Notes under the pieces: generated by a model
Databases searched by the model: none
What the model was told of the DNA's origin: nothing
What the model saw: the letters and a program-made list of their open reading frames with translations, nothing else
Translations under genes and position numbers: made by a program
In this document: piece after piece, positions 1-10,120 of the stretch
Layout: each line of letters begins with the position of its first letter
How positions within the stretch are numbered: position 1 is the stretch's first letter
Source of the DNA: Actinomortierella ambigua
Taxonomy: Eukaryota > Mortierellomycota > Mortierellomycetes > Mortierellales > Mortierellaceae
Direction of reading: 5' to 3'
DNA length: 64,000 bases
Assembly (NCBI GenBank): GCA_016098155.1
Contig: JAAAJB010000072.1
Coordinates: forward strand, 1-64,000

Positions 1-37
<37 letters not shown>

Positions 38-62
38 GTGTGTTCAATCCACACAGGCCGCA
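1..62 (+). tRNA. tRNA-Phe (GAA), 5' end cut by window edge
   Basis: The anticodon arm carries GAA in a CUGAAGA loop, followed by a variable loop, a T-arm with GTTCAATC and a 3' acceptor strand ending GGCCGC plus discriminator A. The first ~11 nt (acceptor 5' strand and start of the D arm) lie outside the window. There is no intron next to the anticodon. A short T-rich tract (TTTCTTTT) downstream fits a Pol III stop. The body matches the complete copy at 20140-20212 except in the acceptor stem. Confidence 0.93.
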
Positions 63-194
63 TTTCTTTTGCTTTTCCAAGCCATTTTTTTCTTCCACTT
101 TCCTCAACTCACTTCCAATTCTATACTCTCTCTCTCTCTCTTTTTTTTTTTTCTCCTCCTCCATTGCTAATGCTTTCATTCCATTGCACTTCGC

Positions 195-3100
195 ATGCTT
201 GAATCGACCTCCACTCCATTGCTCAGCCAGGGATATGAGACGAGAAGGCTGTCACTGAGAGGTGGTTTGGAAGAAGGCTCTCAGCTTGAGTCGTTCCCAC
301 CTCCTTTGGTCAGCAAGCCGTCTTTTACCATGTCCATTGGCGACGACTACACCGACGACAGTCAAGGTCACGGTGCCTCCGAATCCTCAGATTCACCGGC
401 TGTCGATGTAGCCCAGCAGTCGGTGCGCTGGTTGATCCTCATGCTGTCGTGCTTCTTGTTGTTCGGCAACTACTTTGGTAATATATCCATCTTTATCAAT
501 CGGTGTGGGGGCTTCTCTTTTGAGATTGGCAGCAGGGCCTAAAGGCCATATTCTCATCTGGAGTACGCTGGTTGGATAGAATTTCAAAAGCCACGGAGCT
601 GTACAAATGGGCGGCATACACCACCACATACAGTACGAATAGGGGGGAGGAGACAACAACTGAGGACAAAGCTGACACACCCACTTTCAACTTTCTCTGT
701 TTTTCTCTGTTCTGACCGCAATATGTGCCATCAGCATATGACAACCCGGCCGCGCTCAACACTCAACTGCAGAAGCACCTTGAGATGCCGTACGACGAAT
801 ACCAGTACTTGCTCTCCGCTCTGTATAGTATCTACTCTCTGCCCAACACTGTGCTGCCATTCGTCTTTGGTCACCTTGTGGATCGATTCGGAGCACACCA
901 CATGCTACTCTTCTTGAGTGGGTGTGTGTGTGTAGGTCAGGCTCTGTTTGCCCTTGGAGTTCAACACCGTTCTGTGGGAATGATGCTCGTCGGCCGAGGC
1001 ATTTTCGGCATTGGCGGAGAAAGCTGTGGTGTTGCACAGGCAAGCATTACCACACGCTACTTCAGGTAGGTATTGGATTGCCACATATGCTGCTGTTGTT
1101 TTTTATTGTATATAATGTAATTGACGCACAAAAAAAAACAAGACGGCAATACTTGTTTGATTAACGCTTTCGCTCTACTACGTACTCACTTTTGCTTTTA
1201 AAAGAGGACACGAGCTTGCTTTCGCGTTGGGTCTCAATCTATGCATTTCTCGATTTGGTAGGTACAAACTTTCAACATGGGCTCTAATTAACCTCCGCCA
1301 GAATGTGTCGGTGGCATGTCCTAACCCAATATTTCCCCCCCCCCTTCATTTTTGGGTGGCCAGGGTCCGTTGTGAATACGCTAGTTACGCCTTGGGTTGA
1401 ACAGAGATGGAATGTAACTATTGCGGTTTGGCTTGGCACTTTGTCATGCGTGCTTTCATTCATATCGGCTTTCATCCTCGTCAACCTCATGATCAAGGTT
1501 GAGCCGCACAAGTACCGTGCGCTGGAACAAACATTCACCACCTCGAGAAGCAGCAGCGTTGCCGAGACCTTGCAGGCAGATAGTTCAACGGCGGTCTCAG
1601 ATGATGAGACTGATCTCTGTCGCGCTCCTTTGGAAAACCCCCCAATGTCGCCTCACCCCTCAGTCCACAGCGTTGTCTTCACGCCTGGTCGCCCTAAGCT
1701 TGGTCGGGAGCCCTCTTTACATGTTTTCACGGACCAGACGTTCATGGAGGCGCCTCCAGCAACGGCAATCGCAACATGGCAAGAAGCATGGTGGGATGGC
1801 ATCCTCTCGTTCCCTATGACCTTTTGGATTCTCTGCTTGCTGACTGTCCTACTGTACGGTACCGTGGTTCCTTTCAACAATATTGCCAGCGACTTTCTGC
1901 AGTCCAAGTGGTTTCCAGGAAGGCCTAGAAAGGCAACGGCCGTCATGGGCATTCCAGATACGATCGGTAGTATCCTTGTGCCTATCTTTGGTTTGCTGGT
2001 GGATCGGCACGGTGGACGTGCCACCATACTGATCATGTCCGCCGTCATCATGGTCACAGTGCATTCTACCTTGGGCTTTACGATGCTCAATCCGATCTTT
2101 GCATTCATGCTTCTTGGCGTTGCCTATTCCATGTATGGCGTAGCCCTCTGGCCGTCCATTGCCTGGTAAGTTGAGATATTCATTGGCATACAATTTGTCA
2201 GCCGCTCGCGTAAAACTCATCTAACAAATCAAATACAAAATTCTATTGGTTCTAAAATAGCGTTGTCAAAGACGAGGTCCATCTGGGCATGGGGTACGGC
2301 ATCAGCTCTAGCTTTCTCAACATCTCGCTGACAATTGTGCCCCCCGTTGTTGCCACGATCCGTATCATTGGCGGTAGCTTTCTCCCCGTCGAAATGTTCT
2401 TCATCTCGATGGGCCTGGCGGGTATCGTGGCCGGCTTGGTTCTAAAGTCGATTGATGCGCGGCAAGGCGGTGCTCTGGAAGCACCCGAGATCGAGGTTGA
2501 CGTTCCTGTGATTGTGCCACCTCCAGGAACCAGCCCGGCTGTGATTACCTCACAGGACGGCATGATCGTCAACCCACTTTTGTCGCCTCAGATCAAATAT
2601 CACCCGACCATGAATTTGGGACATACCTTTTTGGACCATTCGCCTAGTCCATTGGGTATCTATCAGCACGACAGGTATGGTGACGGCAGCGCGGATGATA
2701 TGCTCCAACAGGACTTGGTCAATAAGGGTTACGACGACCGTTGTAACGACAGCGGCAACGGCACCAGCAGCGAAGAGACCGCGCCCCTTGTGGAGCCAAC
2801 GATGTCGCCCAACGAGGGATACCGCCGCAGCGAGTCAAGGGATCGGAGGGCGTTCACGCTTCCTTGGAACCATTATCGCGTCCAAAAGCCTTCACCTTCA
2901 CTTCTCCAGGGCCTTCGCCGCACAGCCCCCAATCGTGCGCGATCATCGACCACACGAAGTCTGACCGCTGACGGCAGTGACAGCATCAACAGTCCACACC
3001 TGCTCCAGCCTGATCACCGGCAGGAGGAGCAACAGCAGCAACGACGTCAAAACCAGAGCGCACCCAGCTTGTCGTCGTCCACTGCCGTATCATCCTCCTC

Positions 3101-3578
3101 TTCACGACCTCGATTCTACGGTTCGTTCTCGACGCCGTCGATCGTCTCCTTTGGTCGAGGGGCTGTGGAGATCATGGTTGACGACGAGGCGACGTTGCAT
3201 GAGCCAACCACGGCCACGACCTTGTTTCGCCCATTGCCGCCTCGGCACCAGTATAGCGTGCGCCAGCACCCGATCCTACACAACCCTCTGCGAGGTAGCA
3301 GCGGCTCCTTCCGCATCCATCGTAACGCACGTCGCATCCGCTTTGGCGAGGGTGAGGAAGGTAATCTGTTCCTCAACGGCCTACCCGTGGCCCACCCGAA
3401 CGACCTGCAGAGTGCTTTGCTGGAGGACAGTGGCCACGGCGGCAGTGCCAGTGGGGCTGGTGGTGATGTCGCACCAGCGCGCGTACTGTTCCACGGCGTC
3501 GGCATAGACGGAGGCGCAGGCTCATCTGAAGGAGATAAAGACGATGATCCAGACGGGCAGAACGGTCGTCAGTCATAG
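195..3578 (+). CDS. MFSD1-like major facilitator superfamily transporter
   Basis: Five exons, 195-477, 735-1065, 1205-1257, 1364-2165 and 2261-3578, give 928 aa. The N-terminal half has the MFSD1-family hallmark AYDNPAALNTQ after TM1, then an LVDRFG loop and GRGIFGIGGES. A second six-helix half follows (second VDRHGG loop near nt 2005). MFSD1 proteins are lysosomal/vacuolar dipeptide exporters, so that role is inferred by family. The start at 195 is chosen because TSTPLLSQGYE resembles an acidic-dileucine lysosomal sorting signal; an in-frame ATG at 330 is the alternative. After about residue 560 a ~370-residue polar, probably disordered tail (Ser/Gln/Gly-rich) follows, much longer than in animal MFSD1. 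Convergent with the carrier gene 196 bp downstream. Confidence 0.87.
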
Positions 3579-3774
3579 TACCCGAGGCAAAAAAAAACAC
3601 AAAAGTGCCATACTGTCTTGTTTACAAGGAGCTCCTTTTCTTCCCCGTCCCCTTTACACACGCACCCTTGTTCGAGTAAAGAGCCCAAGAAGTCGGGTGA
3701 AGGAAGAATAAATATGGTATGCACCCAAATAGAGTATATATTCAACAAAAACAAACAAAAAGAGACAGCAGTAA

Positions 3775-5778
3775 TTACGCTAGTGCTTTATCTGTTGGGA
3801 TCAAAGCACGCATAGCCATTGAGTACACCAAGAACGTTGCGGCGTTGCAGGGGAAGGCTCGGACACACGTTGCATTCAAGCCCCGGAAAAACACCCTGAA
3901 GCCCTCTTCTCTGTACATCCGGATTGCGCAGTCTGCCACACCCTTGAACTGTAGGTGTTTTGGTGTCGACGCATCCTGCGATTGGATTCTTGTTTTGATG
4001 ACATCTACATGAAAATTCACCCAAAATAACGCGCACATTAAAAATCAATTAAAGTGAGGGTTTTTTTTTCTGTCATAAAAAGTCTCGTAGGCCAACATTC
4101 ATTTTGTTGTATTGCTTACCAGTAGGGTATGTGCTCAACCATCCTGCAATACCAGCAAAACCGCCTGCCACAACTAGTCTTGTGCTCGACAGATCTTGTG
4201 TCCTCTGTCCCTCCGGCGTCAACGCTCTGCAGAAGATTTCATAGCTGAGGAAATATGGTCCATACGACGTCTCACGCAAGATGGTCGACCATAGGCCCTT
4301 GTAGCATGCCCTTAAACCACCCTGGCGGTAGGTCTGCTTGAAGCAGTCCATTGGACCTTTATAGAACGTCATTCCCGGGGTTGGTGTTGGACCTTGGTTC
4401 TGCAGCCGGATTTTGGACAGCTCCATTGGAGCACTGATGAAGCTATATTTTTCCAACAAGCGAAAAAAATAAGTTAAATAGTTAGCTATCACGTCTTTCT
4501 TCTTTCAATGCAAAAAACGCACATCCTTTCTCATTCCGCGTATCCTTTCCAGGCAGCAAAAACAGAAAAAAAAAAGATACTTACGCATTCACGACGCCCG
4601 ACCCTGTTCCGGCCATGAGGATCTGCGTTAATGTAGGTTCGTCTGTCGGATTTTTTAATTGGATGTCCATGAAGAAACCATAAACGCCAAATAAGAGTGC
4701 ATTGACAAGTGCCACTCCGACCTGAGTCATGATAAAAAAAAAAAAAAGTCCGTGGTATATAAAAATGTAGGGTTGGTCAGTCACTCATTTGACAGACGCA
4801 GTCGCAAAAAGGCTCATCCATAATTTTAATGTGGGAGGAATGGAGTGTGCGAATTACCATTGGAGAAGCCTGAGAAAAAAAAATCCGGGTAGTACAAAAG
4901 GACGTAAAAAAAAAAAAAAAAAAAACAGTTACGATAAGTTCCAAGGTTGCTACTAATACACACCCTTTGTTTTTTGTCACTTTCTCAGATCGGATCAGAT
5001 CAGTGGGAGTGATCGACTACGTTACCATGCCCTTGTAGAGTCCTTGGACCTTCTCCTGCTTCAGGATCGTGGAGAAGCAATTCCATGTGCCTGTGTATCG
5101 TGAAGCAATCTCTTTGGATTGCAGTCGCACTTTGACAGTATCTATTAGAAATAAGAAAAGGTTTTCAGACAGCTCAGGGGTCAGGCCTTGGGATCGACTG
5201 AGTGAACCAGACAAAAAAAAAAGAGATCGGGTTGTAAACACTTACCCCATGGGTGACCAACACAGAGACCGGCAATACCTATTGCACGCAAAGACAAGGG
5301 GGTGGGGGATGGGAGGGAGGGCCAATATGCACTTTAGCACCTGTGTCATCAGTTCCTGATCCACTGCAAACGGAGCACTGTTGTTGGTGTTATTTTCTGG
5401 GGTGATAAAAGACCCCCCCAAAGGGTGCGTACCTCCGGCGGTGCCTGCTATGAAGTTGGATGTCCAGTCACCTCCATTGGCTAGAAAAGTACACCAAGAG
5501 CCATAAGGAAAAATAAATAAAGAAGATGGGAAAGGTGGGATCGAGTCAGATGTGTTGTTAAGGTTTTACACAAAGTAGCCACCAGTTTTTTTTTCCTTGA
5601 ATGGTTCCCTTGAAAGGCAAGGCTAGAGGTAGGTCAGCAGATCAAATACATGCTGCTCATCGGGATGATGATTCTACCGCTTCTAATCCAATTAAACAAG
5701 TGGGGCATATTGGAGTATTATCTGCTTGTCCTTACGTTGGTCCTGAGCGAAGACAACACCCTCGTCGTAGTCAAGCAT
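3775..5778 (-). CDS. SLC25-family mitochondrial carrier (carnitine/amino-acid carrier type)
   Basis: Eight exons on the minus strand: 5778-5736, 5480-5433, 5278-5246, 5141-5026, 4869-4858, 4721-4585, 4442-4120, 4004-3775. They sum to 942 nt, or 313 aa, a normal carrier length. All three Px[DE]xx[KR] signatures are present: HPWDTVKVRLQ, APMELSKIRLQ and YPTDVIKTRIQ. The sequence resembles the SLC25A20/29/45 and yeast Crc1/Ymc1 branch, inner-membrane exchangers of acylcarnitine or amino acids; the exact substrate cannot be assigned. The fifth exon is only 12 nt and encodes ASPM, which joins YKGM to VGVALVN where carriers normally have a conserved loop. Confidence in the family is high, in the subfamily moderate. 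Confidence 0.88.
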
Positions 5779-6606
5779 CCAGTAGTAGAAAAAAAAAAAG
5801 AAGTAGGAGAGGCGAGGACGATAAAAAAAAAGAAAAAAAAAAAAAAAAAAGAGAATTGGAGTGGAGAGAAAAATAGTGGGTCGAGAGTCGTGTCCGCGTG
5901 GTGTGAGGAGGGCGGGGATGCGGAGGTGGGGAGTTATTCCTCTAGAGTCAGGTTTTTTGAGACGCCGACAGCAAGGGTCCTTGTGCTGGGTTCTTTGCGC
6001 ACGAGATATCAAGGGCGATCGGCGAATGTGGATCCCTTTTTCCCCTTTGAGAGAGCGAGAGGAGGTGAGAAGGGAGGGGGGTATATGATGGGCCAAGAAT
6101 GAGATGGAGGAGAAAAGGGATGGAATGCAATTGGGGTAGAAGAGGGAGGGCGCCTTAAAAAAAGCAGACGGTGGAGAGGAGAGTAAGGGGAAGAGAAGGG
6201 AGGGGAGCGGGAGGAGGTGGTTGTGGGGTGCAGAGAAAGTGGGGAGAAAGAGAGAGAAAGAAGGCCGAATGAGTGAATGTGTGCAGCACACAAGTATGAT
6301 TCAATGTGGTGACCAATGAAGAGAGAAGTGTGCCCGCCTTTTGTTTCTCTCTTTGCTTATCCTCCTCTGCCGTTTTTTTGTGTTTGTGTTGCCCCCCCCC
6401 CTCTCTCCTCCCCTTCCATGGGAGAGGAGGAGGGAGAGGGAGAGACAAAGAGAGGAACGAGAGCGCGGGGGCGCGTGGCGATTGTCTCTTTGTATGGAAG
6501 GAGGCCATTTTCTTCTCACGCTCGCCACATGTACTTTCTCGTTTTTAGGTTTCAAGAGAGAGAGAGAAAAAAAAAAAGAGGTTTCTATTTTGCAAAGATA
6601 CTACCC
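5779..6606. other. Intergenic, strand-asymmetric purine tract
   Basis: No gene seen. The plus strand is strongly purine-rich from about 5790 to 6280 and pyrimidine-rich patches follow to about 6600, so the minus strand reads CT-rich just upstream of the carrier start. Long ORFs here are low-complexity Ser/Pro/Leu translations of the CT tract. It probably contains the carrier promoter and the 3' end of the zinc-finger gene. Confidence 0.6.
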
Positions 6607-8119
6607 CTACTCCTCCTCGCTGTCTTCAATTGCATCAAGGTTGTCGCCTAGGTCGGGCGTCTGTGCCGCCAGCGCATCCAATAGCACCTCGCGCTCCACC
6701 TGCAACCTCCGCATTTTCTTTTTGGCATCCACATAGTCGCACCCGAGCGAGTCACGCTCGTTTGCAATGTACCGGTACTTGGCCTTCAGAATACCATATC
6801 GCTCTTTAAGCGATTGGCCGTTGTCGATCGCTAGATCACTGTCCTCGCCAGACTCCTCTGACTCCTCCTGTCGCTGGCTGGTCGCCTTTCTTCTTCCGCG
6901 TCCACCACCGCCACCACCATACCGCCGACGACCAGATGCCATCCGTGACTGATCACTGTCGTATTTGTCGTCGCCATACCGCCTCTTTCTGCTCACCGAA
7001 TCAAGCAGCGTCGACGATGCCGTTGGATTCCTCATTGTATATCTTCCCCTAGACTTGCGTCCTGTGAATCTTTCCGGGACATCGCCATGTTGACATCTCA
7101 GATGCTTGGCCATGGCACTATGATAGAGGTATAGAGGTCAGCCGTGACAGACAGGAATACGTGTAGAGAGATGCAATGCAGTGGTAAGGTGAGAAGTGAG
7201 ATGATGTGACACTGGGTCCAAAACTACCAGTAAATCCACAAACGTACTCTGATCGGCTGAAGCTCTTATCACATTCTGCATTTGGAAGGTGACAGGAGGG
7301 TCCATGTTAGAGTATGTGTGATCTCGTTGTCAATGTAGCCACTGAAAAGACGTACGCATGAAAAAAAAAAAAAAAAGATGACCCTTACCTGGAACTGGGC
7401 AATCATAAGGCTTGTGCTTGGTATGGCTTCGCATGTGTGAGATAAGTGCAAAGCGGGTTGTTTGTGCGATGGGCCTCCTAGAGCATCCTGTGTGAGATTT
7501 GGTGGCAAAAAGTTTAATGAAAAAAAAAAAAAGGTCAGCGGGAAAGTGGCGAGGACATGACCGTCAACATTTAACATGATGATATCAGTATAGACCTAAA
7601 GAGCATACCTTGCCACTCGCAGGTATATGAGGTCTTCTTCCAGCCAATATGGTCGTCCGACAGATGGATGACGAGGGCTGAGAGTGATGGAAGCACCTGA
7701 CTACAGTCTTTCCAGCGACATGCGACACTGTCGCCTCTGAGGTTGGCATCCTCCGGCGAAATCATCGAGCCGTCGCCTTCATCGTCATTTTCGTCATCAT
7801 TATCGTTATCTTCATCGTCATCATCGTCGTCGTCTTTGTCATCATCGCTTGTAGCCACAGAGGATGCGTCATGAAGCTGATGGTCGCCGTCTTCTACCTT
7901 GAGAGACGAGATGTCTTCTATCTTGACTGACGGGGCGTCCTCTGAGGCCGGATGAAATTCATCGATATCCATGTGAGTATCTACAGAGCTCCCTGTGCGC
8001 CCAAGGTCATCGTCCTTTGCCATGGCACCTGTGCTGCTTCCATTCGACCTGTAGACTTCGGCGTGTTCTTCCACCAAGGTGCTTGGCGCTAATGCCAATC
8101 GCTCAGACACGGGTGCCAT
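6607..8119 (-). CDS. C2H2 zinc-finger protein, INO80-complex Iec1-like
   Basis: Four exons, 8119-7609, 7487-7389, 7275-7248 (28 nt) and 7117-6607, give 382 aa. An acidic N-terminal region (Asp run near residues 90-110) precedes three C2H2 units: CRWKDC with HLSDDH, YTCEWQGCSRR with HMRSH, and YDCPVPECDKSFSRSDAMAKH ending in CQH. A basic Gly/Arg stretch and a helical segment (SLKERYGILKAKYRYIANE) follow, then an acidic end. Three fingers plus a C-terminal KAKYRY helix resemble fungal YY1/Iec1-type subunits of the INO80 remodeller. This assignment is by remembered family features only; a general zinc-finger transcription factor is the alternative. The start ATG at 8119 has A at -3 and G at +4. 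Confidence 0.75.
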
Positions 8120-9228
8120 GTGTTGTGAGCACAAAGCTCAATCCTCTTACGCGTAGTCTGAAAAGGAGGGATGTGAATGGGGAATGCTGATTTGTCTCAA
8201 GTATGGATGGTAAAGTGTTCGTTTGGCATTGGTAGGCAACTTTGGAGCAGGCGCAGGCAGGCACACTGACTGAACACGAAGGAAAATCAGCTCTACAAGA
8301 TGCCATCTGCGCATTAGCCGACCTATTGTATCACCGAATCTGTAAATCGCTCGTTTAAGGACAGACCTTGGAGTGCCCACTCTCTGGATACGAGGAATGG
8401 GTTTACCACTACTTGGAGCTCGGATGTCGGTGTGGAGGAGAGGAGGGGAGGTACACGGAGAGAGAAGATAGAGAAAACGAGAAAAAGGTAGGAAAACACA
8501 GCTTTTATGTCATCCGCTTGACTGTTAGCCGTGTCTATACAACTCTAGACTCGAAACCAGCCCATGAATTCGCTGTGCAAAACACGATGAAATATGGGCT
8601 GGTTTCGAGTCTAATACAACTCACCAAAGGCACACATGCTCAGTTAGTCTGAAAAGGAGATTTTTGAGTTGTGTGTCGATCCACAGCGTGCACCACTCCC
8701 TTCAATCTTAGGACTTGCCGAAAACGCCGTCTTGTAAATAGTGCTTTGACCGAATGATAGCAAAATCAAGTGAAATGCGTGACAGAAGGCTGTCTTTTAT
8801 TCTGGAAAGTAGAGTATTCTAAATGCGCTTTGCCTAAAGTTCAATAGTTGCCACGACCTGACAGTGCCATGCCTTGCAGAAACTCGCTTGGCCCACAAAC
8901 GAGCTAACGTTAAAATTCGGACGAGACAATGCAGATCGAGTAGTCAAAGTGCCTATAGCAAGGTGGGTATGTCCATATATCATTGTCTACGAGATGTCCA
9001 TACATAGATCATTGACGAAGAAAAGGCACAACATGTTGTGGACATAAGAACTTCCTAAGGTATTCTTGACTTGCAAATATTTATTCGTGTATTTATGTAT
9101 TGATTAGCAACTACTTTGAAAGGTCTTTGTCAGGTTGTTCACTCGGGTCGATGTCGAGTACAGAGGTGACATAGACGAGGCTAGGGAATCGATTAGGTCG
9201 CGCACATGTCCAGACTTCGCTATCAACA
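8120..9228. other. Gene-poor stretch with a MITE-like insertion
   Basis: No convincing coding gene seen apart from scattered short ORFs. The only clear structure is the 68-bp inverted-repeat element at 8546-8613 (listed separately). The first part probably contains the zinc-finger gene promoter. Confidence 0.5.
8537..8622. mobile_element. 68-bp MITE-like element with 20-bp TIRs and 9-bp target duplication
   Basis: Perfect 20-bp inverted repeats lie at 8546-8565 and 8594-8613 (left arm TAGACTCGAAACCAGCCCAT), separated by 28 bp. The element is bounded exactly by a 9-bp direct repeat, ATACAACTC, at 8537-8545 and 8614-8622. A TIR element with a perfect flanking duplication is the signature of cut-and-paste insertion. 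Nine-bp duplications are typical of Mutator-like elements, so a non-autonomous MULE derivative is the best guess. It has no coding capacity. No second copy was noticed in the window. Confidence 0.75.
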
Positions 9229-9765
9229 ATGCACCGTGCAAGCACTTGTGTAATGGAGCGACTACTCCGTCCCCGCCATGGATTCAGGTTAGACATTCAA
9301 CCTGCCGCTCCAGGGTTTGCGCAACTGGGCGAGGCTGGTGAAGTGCCAGAGGCCAACGCCAGGGACGGACCCGACGATCTTGATGCCAACGCCGGGGACG
9401 AGGCCATCAACCTTCACGCCAACGACGGTGACGAACCTGGCATTGGAATCGGAGATGTGTTGGAGGCCGACCCAGAGAATACCGCCTTTGTTCTCGCTCG
9501 AATCATCGACTTATTTCCAGCTGTAAGACAGCACTTCGACGCGGACCGTATCGCCAGAGAGGAACAAGAAAGAGAGAAACGCCGACGAGAAGTTGGGCAA
9601 GCTCTACGGCAGTGTGACGAAGAGATCGACAAAGCCTTTGATAGACTTAGTCATCAAGTCAAGAAACGCAAGGTGTGCAGCCTTGCCAAGCGTCAAGAGC
9701 TGGCAGCACATTTCCAGCGTCTCTGTCACGAAGCCAGAGAGCTCTACGAGCCGTGCAGGTCGTAG
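9229..9765 (+). CDS. Hypothetical protein, unrecognised
   Basis: An intronless ORF of 178 aa from ATG 9229 in a gene-poor stretch. The middle has three loose Asp/Ala/Gly-rich repeats of about 11 residues (units starting ANARDGP, ANAGDEA, ANDGDEP, near residues 40-70). The C-terminal half is charged and probably helical (EEQEREKRRREVGQ, then AFDRLSHQVKKRKV). I recognise no family. It could be the last exon of a longer gene, a lineage-specific gene, or a domesticated mobile-element fragment. Codon use looks protein-like and the charged helix is not low-complexity translation, so I list it at low confidence. Confidence 0.35.
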   Translation: MHRASTCVMERLLRPRHGFRLDIQPAAPGFAQLGEAGEVPEANARDGPDDLDANAGDEAINLHANDGDEPGIGIGDVLEADPENTAFVLARIIDLFPAVRQHFDADRIAREEQEREKRRREVGQALRQCDEEIDKAFDRLSHQVKKRKVCSLAKRQELAAHFQRLCHEARELYEPCRS

Positions 9766-10120
9766 ATGCCAGTGATCGCAATGAACAATGAACTGTTTTC
9801 TTCCCATTCAGTTTTTGTTTGGCCGCACATCCAGTCTACCAGAGCGAAAGTTAGTGGCGTGCTCGTAGCCTTTATTTCCAGTTGTATCTTATGTGAAGGC
9901 CTCAATGTCGTTGTAAATTCGGTGCGCAACGTCATTTGGTCGGTATTTCCGCCACTTTCTCGATGCGATTAATGTTTGGCACTTCTTCCGCCGACTGTCG
10001 GGGTGAAAGAGAGTGCAAGTGTAGTGAAGGGCAGAGCAAGACGCAATAAAATTTCAATTGCTGATCGAGAACATCATCACACCATCGTCCCCTCCCCTCT
10101 CTTTCCTTGATCCCATCACC
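9766..10120. other. Intergenic, OSCP promoter region
   Basis: No gene seen. The last ~70 nt before the ATG at 10121 are C/T-rich, as expected for a fungal core promoter and 5' leader. Confidence 0.5.

Noticed and set aside
195..330. Second possible start of the MFS transporter at 330
   Set aside because: Not excluded, but the upstream in-frame segment has a sorting-signal-like dileucine, so 195 was preferred.
5692..6508. Ser/Pro/Leu-rich ORFs on the minus strand and Arg/Glu-rich ORFs on the plus strand
   Set aside because: Translation of a purine/pyrimidine-asymmetric tract; low complexity with no splice-supported continuation.
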